From positions 1 through 24,483 of the IMG/VR virus record IMGVR_UViG_3300046724_000343: a DNA stretch of 24,483 bases; one strand, 5' to 3'. The notes under the pieces are model-generated. The model was not told the origin of the DNA. It worked only from the letters and a program-made list of their open reading frames with translations, and ran no database searches. Source of the DNA: a virus. Of this stretch, positions 1 to 7,456 are shown piece after piece; the stretch's first letter is position 1; the number at the start of each line of letters is the position of its first letter. The position numbers and the translations under genes are program-made.

Positions 1-557
1 TGCGCGGCTGGGACCTGGCCTCGTCCGAGCAGAAGGACGGCAACGACCCGGACTGGACCGCCTGCGTCAAGATCGGCGTGATGCACGACGGGCGCTGGAT
101 CATCCTCCACGCCGACGCGTTCCGCGGCTCGCCCGCCGAGGTGAACCGTCGCATCCTCAACTACGCGCAGCAGGACGGCTACGAGAACACCACCAGCCTG
201 CCGAAAGACCCAGGCCAGGCCGGGGTCGCCCAGATCGTCGCGCTCACCCACATGCTGGCCGGCTATATCGTCGACTCATCGCCGGAGAGCGGCGACAAGG
301 TGACCCGGTTCGGCCCGTTTTCCTCGCAGGCCGAGGTCGGCAACATCATGGTGCTGCGCGGGCGGTGGAACGAGCGGTGGTTCACCGAACTCGAGAACTT
401 CCCGCCCGTGAACGGCCACGATGACGACGCCGACGCCACCTCGCGGGCCTACAACGCCGTGGCCCAGCTTCCGCCGATGCGGATCGACCCAGACGAGATG
501 CGCAAGCTGGGGATTCACATGCCGCCCGGCGCCAACCTTCCGTCGTTCCAGTTTTGA
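1..557 (+). CDS. terL: Terminase large subunit, C-terminal nuclease part (5' truncated)
   Basis: The reading frame is already open at base 3 and runs to TGA at 555-557, so only the C-terminal ~184 residues are present. They look like the RNase H-like nuclease domain of phage large terminases, which cuts concatemeric DNA during packaging at the portal. Visible acidic motifs are RGWDLASS near the left edge (first metal-binding Asp), PKDPGQAG about 70 residues later, and HDDDADATSRAY near the end, the usual place of the last Asp. The segment RGRWNERWFTELENFP just before that motif is also typical of this family. The ATPase domain lies upstream of the window. The portal gene starts 6 bases downstream, the canonical order. 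Internal ATG 78 is not the true start because the conserved motif lies upstream of it. Confidence 0.9.
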   Translation, partial: RGWDLASSEQKDGNDPDWTACVKIGVMHDGRWIILHADAFRGSPAEVNRRILNYAQQDGYENTTSLPKDPGQAGVAQIVALTHMLAGYIVDSSPESGDKVTRFGPFSSQAEVGNIMVLRGRWNERWFTELENFPPVNGHDDDADATSRAYNAVAQLPPMRIDPDEMRKLGIHMPPGANLPSFQF

Positions 558-563
558 GGTCGC

Positions 564-3500
564 ATGGCGCTCCTGACGAGCCTGTTCGGTGGTCTGCTGG
601 GCTTGCTCGCGCGTGACGCCGCGCGCCTGACTCCACCCCCGTCCGAGGCGCCGGCCGGGCCCACGCCGCCGCCGCCGATGGACCCGACGGCGATGTATCG
701 GGCGCTGATGGACCTGGGCCTCACCCCAGGCGAGACCGACCTCACGCCGTTCCGGCTCTACTCGACCCGCGAGGCGACGCCGGCCGACCAGACGCGCCTG
801 TTCCGTCCCGCCGCGCCGATGCCCGGCGTGGTGCCCGAGAGCGTCCGCCCGATGGCGATGGACGACCTCAACAACCCGATGGCCAACTTCGGCGGATCAG
901 GCTACGGCGCCGCGCTGACCGACGGGATGTACTGGCTGGGGTTCCCTTACCTCGCCGAACTGGCCCAGCGCACCGAATACCGGCGCATCAGCGAGACGAT
1001 CGCCAAGGACATGACGCGGCGCTGGTTCCGCCTGCAGGCCAAGGGCCAGGACGACAAATCCGACCGGATCGCCGAACTCGAAGACGCCATGAAGCGGCAT
1101 AAGCTGAAGGAGAAGTTCACGCTGCTGGCGCTGCTCGACGGCTTCTTCGGGCGCTCTCACCTCTACATCGACAACGGCCAGGGCGATGACCGCGACCTGA
1201 TGAAGCTGCCGCTGCCGGTCGATCCGCGCATGATCAAAAAGGGTGACCTAAAGGGCATCCGGGTGGTCGAGCCGATGTGGTGCTACCCGAACAATTACAA
1301 CGCCGCCGATCCGTTGCGGGAGGGCTTCTATCTGCCGCAGACGTGGTGGGTGATGGGGAAGGAAATCCATCGCACGCGGGTGCTGCCGTTCATCGGCCGC
1401 GAAATGCCGGACATGCTGAAGCCGGCCTATTCGTTCGCCGGGCTGGCGCTGTCGCAGATGGCCAAACCCTACGTGGACAACTGGCTGCGCACCCGTCAGT
1501 CGGTGTCCGATCTGGTGCACTCGTTCTCGACGCCGGTGCTGCAGACCAACATGGGCGCGGTGCTGAACTCGGGCGCGGCGGCGACGCTGGCGATGCGCGC
1601 CCAGATGTTCAATTACTTTCGCGACAACAACAACATGATGATCCTCGATAAGACCACCGAGGACTTCAAGAACGTGGCCACGCCGCTGGGCGCGATCGAC
1701 CACCTGCAGGCGCAGAGCCAGGAACACATGGCCTCGGCCGTGGGCATCCCGCTGGTGGTGCTGCTGGGTATCTCGCCGTCCGGGCTGAACGCCACGAGCG
1801 AGGGCGAGCTTCAGGTCTGGAGCCAGTTCATCCGGGCCCAGCAGGCCTCGTTCTTCGACGCCCACCTGGTGACCGTGCTGAACGTGTTGATGCTCGACCT
1901 GTGGGGCGAGATCGACGACGACATCACGCACGCCTGGGAACCGCTGCGCGAGATGAGCGAGGAGGAGGAGGCGACGGCGCGCAAGTCCGACGCCGACCTC
2001 GACGCCGTCTACGTCAACGCGGGCGTGCTCAGCCCGGACGAAATCCGTCAGAAGCTGGCCGGCGCGTCCGACAGCCCGTACCAGGGCCTCGACCTCACCA
2101 CGCCAGCGCCGACGCCCCCCGAGCAGGAACCAGATCCACTCGGCGGCGCGGGCGGCCCACCAGGGGGCGGTGTTCCTCCCTCCGGCTCCGGTGGGCCGCC
2201 GCCTGACGCCTCGGGGCTGTCCAAGCCCGCCGGGGGCTCACCCGCGCCGATCGCCAGCGGGCCCGGCAAGCTGGGGCCGGCCGGCTCGCCAAATCCCCCG
2301 GACCCGAACAAGGGCTCGCGCGACGGCAAACCCCAGACCGACGATGACAAGGCCGCCGCGCTGCCGGCTGGCGAGAGTCACGTCAAAGTCGTCACCCAAG
2401 ATCCCGACGCCAAGGTCCACGTCCACCTGGGCGAGGGCGACCGGGGCCACGTCCGGCTGGGCGCCGATGAGTTCAAGGAGGGCGACCACCCGCGCGGTGA
2501 GGGCGGGAAGTTCGGCCCCGGCGGCAACTCCGTTCATCCGGCCGGCAAGGAGCGGAAGTTCAAGGCCGCGCACGGCGCGAGCGAGGGGCGGAACGATCCG
2601 CTCACGCCGGAGGAAAAAGCGACCGCGCACGCGGCGCTGGAAAAGCTGACGGAGCGCGACCACCCCTGGGCCGACACCGACGAAGATCGGGCCAGTTACG
2701 GCAGGATCATCCACCCGTCGGATATCGGCTTCGGCAAGCCGGACACGATCGTGCTGGGCGGCGCCAAGAACCGTTCGCCGAAGTACGGGCCGGTGCGAGA
2801 CGTGCCGATCCACGCGATCAACTACGGGCAACCCTACGTGCCGAAGGAAGGCATCAAGGCCTACATCGAGAACCTCAACCACAACCCGGAACTGCCCGAG
2901 ATCGGCCACAACCGGGACACCGGCGAGCATTTCGTCATCAGCGGCCACACGCGGCTGTCCGCGCAGGCGCTCTCGGGGAGGCCGACGACACGGGCGCGCG
3001 TCTACGAGTTCGCGAACCGGCACACGGAAATGGGCGGCGTCAAGACGCTGATCCCGAACTCACGCTACCAGGTCATGCCGACCGCCGCGGACACGGCGCA
3101 GGCCGCCGACGAGTGGAACGAGTCCGACCACGATCGGGCGAAAAACGGCCAGTTCGGCGCTGGCGGCGGCGGCCACACGCGCAACGAGACCAGCGCGGAC
3201 GACCGGCCCGCGATGACCGAGGCGGGCCACCGGGCGAAGGAACTGGTGCCCGACGCGACGCACTTCACCAACCCGGCGCGGGCGAAGGCGATAGGCGATG
3301 GAAGTCACGACTTCTCGAAAAGCAGCACCAGGACCTGGCAGGGCGCTGGCCTCTATCTGTTCCCCGGCGACCATCCTGGCCGCGACAACTTCGGCGAGGC
3401 GAAGCTGCGCGTGAAGCCGGACCTTCGCAATCCGTTCATCGGCAACACGGCCGACGTCGAGAAGAAGGTCGACGAGCTTAAAAAGACGTTCCAGCCGCCG

Positions 3501-5945
3501 GTGTTCAGGCTGCCCGATGGCAGCACCATTTCCGGGCCGGACGGCGAGCCGCTGCGGGCATACACCGACACCGCCGGGCCGAACGCGGACCTGCGCGAGG
3601 CGTGGCTGAAGGCCGGGCACGACGGGATCATCGAGACCGGCGGCGACGGCAAGGCGCAGACGATCGCGGTGTTCCATCCGCACTCGCTGGGCGAGATCGA
3701 TGGCGCTGGCGGCGGCGGTGGCGGTGGCTCAGCCGCGCCGGCCCCGGAAGGCACCGAGGCGGCCACGTTCACGCACGACCCTGGGCATGAGGGCTGGCAG
3801 TTCGGCTCCGGCGTCGTGCCGCACAAGAAAAGCGACATCGTCGAGGAGACCCCGCTGCCACTCGCCAAACTGCACAGCGAGTTGAAGTCCAACAACTACA
3901 ACGCGAAGCCGGTTCAGGGCGTGCAAGACATTCCGGTGCGGGAACTGCACGCCTGGCAGGGGACCATCCAGCCCGACAAGCTGCGCCCGTTGGAGCCCGG
4001 CTATCCGCCGATCGAAGTCGCGAAGCTGGATGGCAAATACATCATCAGGAACGGCAATCACCGGGCTGTGTCGGGGTTCGTGCAGGGCGCGGATACGATC
4101 AAGGCCAACCTGACCGACTTCGACGATCCGAAGAACCACAAGTACCGCAAGGCGCCACCGGCGGCCGCGAAGGACGCCCTGGGCGGCGATGATCCCGACG
4201 AGGCCGACGGCGAGACAGCAACGGCGCCGGTCGACGACTACGTCGAACGTGTCCTGGCGGCCGACGCGGCCGAGTGGAAAGAGACGGATCACCCGCGCGA
4301 CAAGAGCGGCAAGTTCGGCTCCGGCGGCGGCGGTGGGGCGGCCACGGGCGGCGGCGAGACCGCGCCGGCCGCCGCTACCGAGCGGACCCGCGAGGCCGCC
4401 ACGCGCGTGCCTGACGCCGACAAGGCCTGGGTCGCGCGGCGGGGCTCGGCCAAGGCCATGAAGGCCTACGCCACCAAGGCGCTGGAGGAGGGCCACGACC
4501 CGGCCGCCGCCATCGCGAAGATCAAGGACCTCGCCGGCAAAGAGGTGCACGGCGCGGTCGCCGACTATGCCAACCAACTCATCGACCACATCGCCGCGGC
4601 GCACGGGATCGACGCCCACCAGCACGGCCGCGCGACCAAACGGGACGGCGGCGGTGGCGGGACACCCGAACCGGCCCCGCCGCCACCCGATCCCGACGCG
4701 CACAGGCGCGAGCAAGAGGCGCGCCTGCACGCGCATGTCACGAGCTTCGCCGCGACGGTGCCAGACGCGCCGGAGGCCTGGGTCGCGAAGCGGGCGTCCG
4801 CGCGGCAAATGAAGGCGCTGGTGACCAGGGCGCTGGAGGAGCACTCGCCGCCGCTCGAGACCATCGCGAAGCTGAAGCAACTCGCCGGTGGCGAACTGCA
4901 CGGCAAGGTCGAGCAGTACGCGAACCAGTTGATCGACCACATGGGCCAGGCGTGGCAGACGGATTTCTCGTCGCACCGGGCGGCCCGGCGGCGCCAGGAC
5001 GCGGCGCCGACGCCGCGGCCCCAGCCACAACCCCAGCCCCAGCCGAAGCCGTCACCGACGCCCGAGCCGGACAAGGGCAAACTACCTCAGAAGATCGGCG
5101 ACGTGATCAAGGAGCGCGGCCACAAGTGGATCGCGAGCGAGAAGGACTTCCATGAGCGGTCGTGGGCGCACGCCACGCCGGAACTGCTGGGGGCGATGCG
5201 GAACACCCTGCCGCTCACCCGCGTCAAATTCGAGGAGGGGGGCCGCGCGCATTACAACTACCCGCACGAAATCAAGATGGACAGCTTGAAGGACACGGGC
5301 ACCTGGCGGCACGAGTATGGCCACGCGATCGACTGGAACGGCGCCGGCTGGGGCGTCGGCCGGAACAACGCGTCGTACCGGGCGGACGGGGATCGCGCCC
5401 GCGAGGCCGACACGCTGATGGGGCAGATCAGGAGGTGGCAGTTCAAGAAAGGAGCAGGGCAAGGGTTGTCATACAAAACCAACGCCTATGACCTCGCCGA
5501 CGAAGCGGAGAAGGTCGGCCTGACCGAGGACGACCTGAAGGCGTTCGCCGGGCCGAGGCTCAAAGCGCAACAGGCGATCATGGAGGTGCTGGTCCACGGC
5601 GACCTCGCGCACGTCCCGGATGTCCAGCGGGATATAGACAAGTCCTACACCTTCGAGGGCCGCTACGACGAGGTGAGGGCCGTCGACGTCGACAACTCGC
5701 AGTTCCAGGATTTCATCGGCGCGATGACCAAGGAACGCTTCGGCAGCGGCCACGGGGTCGCGTATTACAATAAAGTCCCGGCCTTCCAGACCGCCGAGAT
5801 GTTCGCGCAATACGTCTCGCTCACCAGCAGCGCCAACGGCAAGGTCTACAAAAAGCTATTGAAAGCCATCGCGCCGAAGACCACTGATCACTTCGACGAT
5901 ATCCTCGCCGAGCGTGGAGGGGCGACGATCAAGAAAGGGGCGTGA
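564..5945 (+). CDS. Giant portal protein: DUF1073 portal fused to ParB-like, ART-like and zincin modules
   Basis: Starts at ATG 564, 6 bases after the terminase stop, with a GAGG-type ribosome site. 1793 residues, against about 400-550 for an ordinary DUF1073 portal. Residues 1-510 are portal-like: RRISETIAKDMTRRW near the start, the region around HRTRVLPFIGREMPDML, and SPSGLNATSEGELQVW. The portal forms the ring through which DNA enters and leaves the head. A Pro/Gly-rich linker (~511-630) follows, then ParB-like (~742-816), ART-like (~886-1047), second ParB-like (~1120-1189), two ~75-residue helical repeats (~1274-1352 and ~1392-1466), a Pro-Gln stretch (~1484-1502) and a metallopeptidase-like module with HEYGH at 1583-1587. 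A DHPR...G.FG.GG linker occurs at 635, 849 and 1236. No in-frame stop breaks the ORF. Databases may label the N-terminal family 'Acb1-like'; I see no 2H phosphoesterase motif pair. Portal call firm, tail modules moderate. Confidence 0.85.
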   Translation: MALLTSLFGGLLGLLARDAARLTPPPSEAPAGPTPPPPMDPTAMYRALMDLGLTPGETDLTPFRLYSTREATPADQTRLFRPAAPMPGVVPESVRPMAMDDLNNPMANFGGSGYGAALTDGMYWLGFPYLAELAQRTEYRRISETIAKDMTRRWFRLQAKGQDDKSDRIAELEDAMKRHKLKEKFTLLALLDGFFGRSHLYIDNGQGDDRDLMKLPLPVDPRMIKKGDLKGIRVVEPMWCYPNNYNAADPLREGFYLPQTWWVMGKEIHRTRVLPFIGREMPDMLKPAYSFAGLALSQMAKPYVDNWLRTRQSVSDLVHSFSTPVLQTNMGAVLNSGAAATLAMRAQMFNYFRDNNNMMILDKTTEDFKNVATPLGAIDHLQAQSQEHMASAVGIPLVVLLGISPSGLNATSEGELQVWSQFIRAQQASFFDAHLVTVLNVLMLDLWGEIDDDITHAWEPLREMSEEEEATARKSDADLDAVYVNAGVLSPDEIRQKLAGASDSPYQGLDLTTPAPTPPEQEPDPLGGAGGPPGGGVPPSGSGGPPPDASGLSKPAGGSPAPIASGPGKLGPAGSPNPPDPNKGSRDGKPQTDDDKAAALPAGESHVKVVTQDPDAKVHVHLGEGDRGHVRLGADEFKEGDHPRGEGGKFGPGGNSVHPAGKERKFKAAHGASEGRNDPLTPEEKATAHAALEKLTERDHPWADTDEDRASYGRIIHPSDIGFGKPDTIVLGGAKNRSPKYGPVRDVPIHAINYGQPYVPKEGIKAYIENLNHNPELPEIGHNRDTGEHFVISGHTRLSAQALSGRPTTRARVYEFANRHTEMGGVKTLIPNSRYQVMPTAADTAQAADEWNESDHDRAKNGQFGAGGGGHTRNETSADDRPAMTEAGHRAKELVPDATHFTNPARAKAIGDGSHDFSKSSTRTWQGAGLYLFPGDHPGRDNFGEAKLRVKPDLRNPFIGNTADVEKKVDELKKTFQPPVFRLPDGSTISGPDGEPLRAYTDTAGPNADLREAWLKAGHDGIIETGGDGKAQTIAVFHPHSLGEIDGAGGGGGGGSAAPAPEGTEAATFTHDPGHEGWQFGSGVVPHKKSDIVEETPLPLAKLHSELKSNNYNAKPVQGVQDIPVRELHAWQGTIQPDKLRPLEPGYPPIEVAKLDGKYIIRNGNHRAVSGFVQGADTIKANLTDFDDPKNHKYRKAPPAAAKDALGGDDPDEADGETATAPVDDYVERVLAADAAEWKETDHPRDKSGKFGSGGGGGAATGGGETAPAAATERTREAATRVPDADKAWVARRGSAKAMKAYATKALEEGHDPAAAIAKIKDLAGKEVHGAVADYANQLIDHIAAAHGIDAHQHGRATKRDGGGGGTPEPAPPPPDPDAHRREQEARLHAHVTSFAATVPDAPEAWVAKRASARQMKALVTRALEEHSPPLETIAKLKQLAGGELHGKVEQYANQLIDHMGQAWQTDFSSHRAARRRQDAAPTPRPQPQPQPQPKPSPTPEPDKGKLPQKIGDVIKERGHKWIASEKDFHERSWAHATPELLGAMRNTLPLTRVKFEEGGRAHYNYPHEIKMDSLKDTGTWRHEYGHAIDWNGAGWGVGRNNASYRADGDRAREADTLMGQIRRWQFKKGAGQGLSYKTNAYDLADEAEKVGLTEDDLKAFAGPRLKAQQAIMEVLVHGDLAHVPDVQRDIDKSYTFEGRYDEVRAVDVDNSQFQDFIGAMTKERFGSGHGVAYYNKVPAFQTAEMFAQYVSLTSSANGKVYKKLLKAIAPKTTDHFDDILAERGGATIKKGA
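2466..2525 (+). repeat. Inter-module linker, copy 1
   Basis: Residues 635-654 of the portal fusion read DEFKEGDHPRGEGGKFGPGG. This is the first of three copies of a linker with consensus xE(W/F)xExDHxRxxxGxFGxGG. It separates the proline-rich linker from the first ParB-like module. The Gly tail suggests a flexible hinge. Confidence 0.8.
2787..3011 (+). other. ParB/sulfiredoxin-like module 1 inside the portal fusion
   Basis: Residues ~742-816. The order VRDVPIHAINYGQPY, then a PELPEIG strand region, then VISGHTRLSAQALSG (from ~791) matches the ParB N-terminal fold, where a short 'I-x-G-H-x-R-x-x-A' motif lies in the nucleotide-binding pocket. Members act as CTPases, nucleases or kinases; which applies here cannot be told. 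Basis: motif reading plus family knowledge. Confidence 0.6.
3108..3173 (+). repeat. Inter-module linker, copy 2
   Basis: Residues 849-870, DEWNESDHDRAKNGQFGAGG plus further glycines. Same spacing of E, W, DH, R, G, F and GG as copies 1 and 3. It lies between the first ParB-like and the ART-like modules. Confidence 0.8.
3219..3704 (+). other. ADP-ribosyltransferase-like module inside the portal fusion
   Basis: Residues ~886-1047. The pattern THFTNPARAKAI (His900), TWQGAGLYLFPGDH (Tyr931), RVKPDLRNPFIG, AWLKAGHDGIIE and QTIAVFHPHSL resembles phage ART domains that run 'H-G-T ... GxGxYF ... NP ... GYDGvi ... VVFxPxxI'. His900, Tyr931 and Gln1032 or the nearby Glu are candidates for an H-Y-E/Q triad; this assignment is a guess. 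Such domains in injected phage proteins modify host targets with ADP-ribose from NAD. Confidence 0.55.
3921..4130 (+). other. ParB-like module 2 inside the portal fusion
   Basis: Residues ~1120-1189. VQDIPVRELHAWQGTIQPDK, then PPIEVAKLDGKYIIRNGNHR and a short VSGFVQGADTIKANL tail fit the ParB N-terminal fold: a DIPV strand, then a (D/N)GxHR motif near 1163-1167. It differs clearly from module 1, so it is an old duplication or an independent acquisition. Confidence 0.55.
4269..4337 (+). repeat. Inter-module linker, copy 3
   Basis: Residues 1236-1258, AEWKETDHPRDKSGKFGSGG plus further glycines. Third copy of the linker consensus, between the second ParB-like module and the tandem helical repeats. 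Confidence 0.8.
4383..4961 (+). repeat. Two tandem ~75-residue helical repeats in the portal fusion
   Basis: Copy A (~residues 1274-1352) and copy B (~1392-1466) share VPDAxxAWVAxRxSAxxMKA, then AIAKxKxLAGxExHG or its equivalent, then YANQLIDH. The YANQLIDH tyrosines are residues 1335 and 1452, an offset of 117 residues. Both copies look alpha-helical. I do not recognise the family; a DNA- or protein-binding role is possible but unsupported. Confidence 0.75.
5085..5942 (+). other. Zincin metallopeptidase-like C-terminal module of the portal fusion
   Basis: Residues ~1508-1793. TWRHEYGHAIDW carries the HExxH zinc motif at 1583-1587, and AEMFAQYVSL 158 residues later could supply the third ligand (Glu1745). 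This H-E-x-x-H plus distant 'E-x-F-A' layout is common in phage zincin-like domains. A Pro-Gln stretch precedes it. A protease at the end of a portal could process the portal itself, other head proteins or a host target. The fold call is fair; the substrate is unknown. Confidence 0.6.
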
Positions 5946-6211
5946 CGGTGGCTGATGAAGCGGACGATGATGGCGAGGTCGAGGCCGGCGATCCGACGGC
6001 GGAACAGATACTCGCCTGGGGCGAGGCGCGCGAACGCTACAGGGACCGTTTCGGCCCCACGCTGTCGACCATCGCGGTCCCGTTTTCCTGTACGGTCGAG
6101 GCCACGAAGCTGCTCGAGATCGCGCTGGACACCGACGAGGGATATGACGGCAACGAGGAGTTCTTCGAACGGCTTGGCATTGACCCGCCGGACCCGACCG
6201 TGCCGTACTGA
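5942..6211 (+). CDS. Small acidic hypothetical protein
   Basis: 89 residues from GTG 5942, which overlaps the portal stop as GTGA. A second GTG at 5948 sits about 7 bases after an AAAGGGG ribosome site (5934-5940) and may be the true start (87 residues). The product is acidic, with a DEADDDGEVE start and an LAWGEARERYRDRFG segment. I do not recognise a family. No membrane segment or metal motif is seen. It is probably translated together with the portal. Confidence 0.6.
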   Translation: MTVADEADDDGEVEAGDPTAEQILAWGEARERYRDRFGPTLSTIAVPFSCTVEATKLLEIALDTDEGYDGNEEFFERLGIDPPDPTVPY

Positions 6212-6241
6212 ACCACCCCGTCCCTCATGGAGCCCGCGCGC

Positions 6242-6454
6242 ATGAGCGATCCCGCCCCCGCCGATCCGGCCAGCCGCCGCCTGCAGGACATCCGCCAGGG
6301 CGAGGACGATATCGACCGGCTGCGGACCTTGGTGATGCGGTTCTGCGCCGAGCAGGGGCCGACCACGTCGGCGCTGTCCACCGCGCGCACCAACTTCGAC
6401 CAGGCCATCTTCTGGCTGCGCACGCACCGCAACAGCCGGGCGGCGACGTCATGA
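6242..6454 (+). CDS. Small helical-hairpin protein, candidate Acb2/Tad1-like cyclic-nucleotide sponge
   Basis: 70 residues from ATG 6242. A GGAG at 6228-6232 lies about 9 bases upstream, which favours this ATG over the in-frame ATG 6227 that overlaps the GGAG. The protein reads as a first helix around RRLQDIRQGEDDIDRLRTLV, a short turn, then SALSTARTNFDQAIFWLRTH. The ending 'A-L-x-x-A-x-x-x-x-x-x-A-x-x-W' resembles the hairpin of the Acb2/Tad1 family, whose members bind cyclic oligonucleotides and so block CBASS or Thoeris signalling. The resemblance is short and by eye; a generic helical phage protein is the alternative. The stop overlaps the next start (ATGA). Confidence 0.42.
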   Translation: MSDPAPADPASRRLQDIRQGEDDIDRLRTLVMRFCAEQGPTTSALSTARTNFDQAIFWLRTHRNSRAATS

Positions 6455-6660
6455 GCGACACGTTCGCCGACGGCACCCTGAGCGGGACCGAATTCGACTG
6501 CGCCGACTGCGGGCGTCACGTCATCGGCCTCGCGCTGTCCCCGCCGGACGATCCCGCCCGGTGCACCTCTTGCGACTGGATCAGGCGGAACATCCCGCCC
6601 GAGCATCACGCCGAGGCCCGCAGGCGGCTGGGCGTGCCGCTGAAGGCCGCGCCGGAATGA
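6451..6660 (+). CDS. Zinc-ribbon-like small protein
   Basis: 69 residues from ATG 6451, with a four-base ATGA overlap on the gene before. Two CxxC knuckles, CADC near residue 17 and CTSC near residue 43, suggest one zinc ribbon. The C-terminus (PPEHHAEARRRLGVPLK) is a basic helix. The function is unknown; single zinc ribbons in phage often bind nucleic acid or host proteins. Coupling to both neighbours makes the gene itself credible. Confidence 0.65.
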   Translation: MSDTFADGTLSGTEFDCADCGRHVIGLALSPPDDPARCTSCDWIRRNIPPEHHAEARRRLGVPLKAAPE

Positions 6661-6950
6661 GCGACGTCACGCGCGAGCCGCCAAGACTGTGCCTCGCCTG
6701 TGGCTATGAGACGAATGCCGTCGCGCCGTTTGACCCTGGCCACCGCGCCACGCCGGCCGAGGGCGACCTGTCGCTGTGCTTGAACTGCGGCGCTCCCTAC
6801 GCCCGGCACGGTCTCGCCTGGGTGCCGATGACGGACGCCGAGCGAGCCGCTCTCACGGACGAGGTACGCGAGGAGTTCGAGCAGGCCGAGCGGTCTCGCG
6901 CCAGGACGATCCGGCAAGATCTCAGGCGCGGTCGCGGTGGCACGGTCTAG
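6657..6950 (+). CDS. Zinc-ribbon protein with C-terminal helix
   Basis: 97 residues from ATG 6657, overlapping the previous stop as ATGA; the frame is open further upstream but that part has no reason to be coding. CLACG near residue 12 and CLNCG near residue 41 form a two-knuckle zinc ribbon. A charged helix with WVPMTDAERAALTDEVREEF follows, then a basic tail. The shape is common in phage hypothetical proteins. It is the second zinc-ribbon gene in a row, but the two are not obviously recent duplicates: spacing and C-terminal halves differ. Confidence 0.65.
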   Translation: MSDVTREPPRLCLACGYETNAVAPFDPGHRATPAEGDLSLCLNCGAPYARHGLAWVPMTDAERAALTDEVREEFEQAERSRARTIRQDLRRGRGGTV

Positions 6951-6954
6951 CACC

Positions 6955-7179
6955 ATGAGCGGGCGGATCAGGTATCAATGGATGGTCGCCGCCGCCGCCG
7001 AGTCGCTGGCGCCGGACGAGTATTGGTGCATCGACCACGACGAGGGACCGCTCATCGACACCGCCAGCAAGGACATCGGCGCTCCGGTGCGGCTGTTCTG
7101 CGAGGCTCTCGGCCTCGATGATTGGGACCAGGCCGTCGAGTCCGGGTTCCGGCTCGGCAAGGTCAGGCTGGCCCGGTGA
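6955..7179 (+). CDS. Hypothetical protein
   Basis: 74 residues from ATG 6955, 4 bases after the previous stop. An in-frame GTG at 6937 would give 80 residues and overlap the upstream gene by 14 bases; neither start has a strong ribosome site. The protein (MSGRIRYQWMVAAAAESLAP onward) has no membrane span or motif that I recognise. The stop overlaps the next gene as GTGA. Confidence 0.5.
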   Translation: MSGRIRYQWMVAAAAESLAPDEYWCIDHDEGPLIDTASKDIGAPVRLFCEALGLDDWDQAVESGFRLGKVRLAR

Positions 7180-7322
7180 CCCGCCGCGACGCGATTGCGA
7201 TCCTGGGCTTCGCCGTGGCGGTTCTCGGCATCGCCTCCACGGCCTTCATGCCACCGGCCTACCATTTCGATGATCTGATCTTCCTGGGCATCGGCCTGAT
7301 CGCGGGGAGCCTGACGCGGTGA
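7176..7322 (+). CDS. Small two-TM membrane protein
   Basis: 48 residues from GTG 7176, whose GTGA overlaps the previous stop. Two hydrophobic stretches, AIAILGFAVAVLGIASTAFM and LIFLGIGLIAG, are separated by a short polar loop (PPAYHFDD). The reading frame is open further upstream, but that part lies inside the previous gene. It could be a small holin-like protein, but its size alone is not evidence. It is first in a run of five very small overlapping ORFs. Confidence 0.5.
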   Translation: MTRRDAIAILGFAVAVLGIASTAFMPPAYHFDDLIFLGIGLIAGSLTR

Positions 7323-7456
7323 TCGACGCGAACTGGAACGGCTGGGGCTGCTGGATGTTCGGCTTCATCTGGCACTCGCGCCGCGCGCCGCAAGCCTGGG
7401 TCTTCCGGTGGATCGTGTCGCTCGGGCCGTTCGATCTGCGCTGGCGGCTGCGATGA
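7319..7456 (+). CDS. Tryptophan-rich 45-residue protein
   Basis: GTG 7319 overlaps the previous stop (GTGA) and the stop overlaps the next ATG (ATGA). The product is 45 residues with seven tryptophans, including NWNGWGCWMFGFIWH, and a basic C-terminus ending in RWRLR. This suggests an interfacial membrane peptide. No family is recognised. The evidence for its reality is the exact stop/start overlap on both sides. Confidence 0.45.
   Translation: MIDANWNGWGCWMFGFIWHSRRAPQAWVFRWIVSLGPFDLRWRLR

Noticed and set aside
564-2100. Acb1 anti-CBASS nuclease activity in the portal N-terminus
   Set aside because: Databases may name the DUF1073 family after Acb1, but I see no pair of H-x-T/S motifs expected of a 2H phosphoesterase.
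3729-5030. 433-codon minus-strand frame over the portal tail
   Set aside because: Antisense to clear ParB-like and repeat modules; low-complexity Arg/Val/Gly content.
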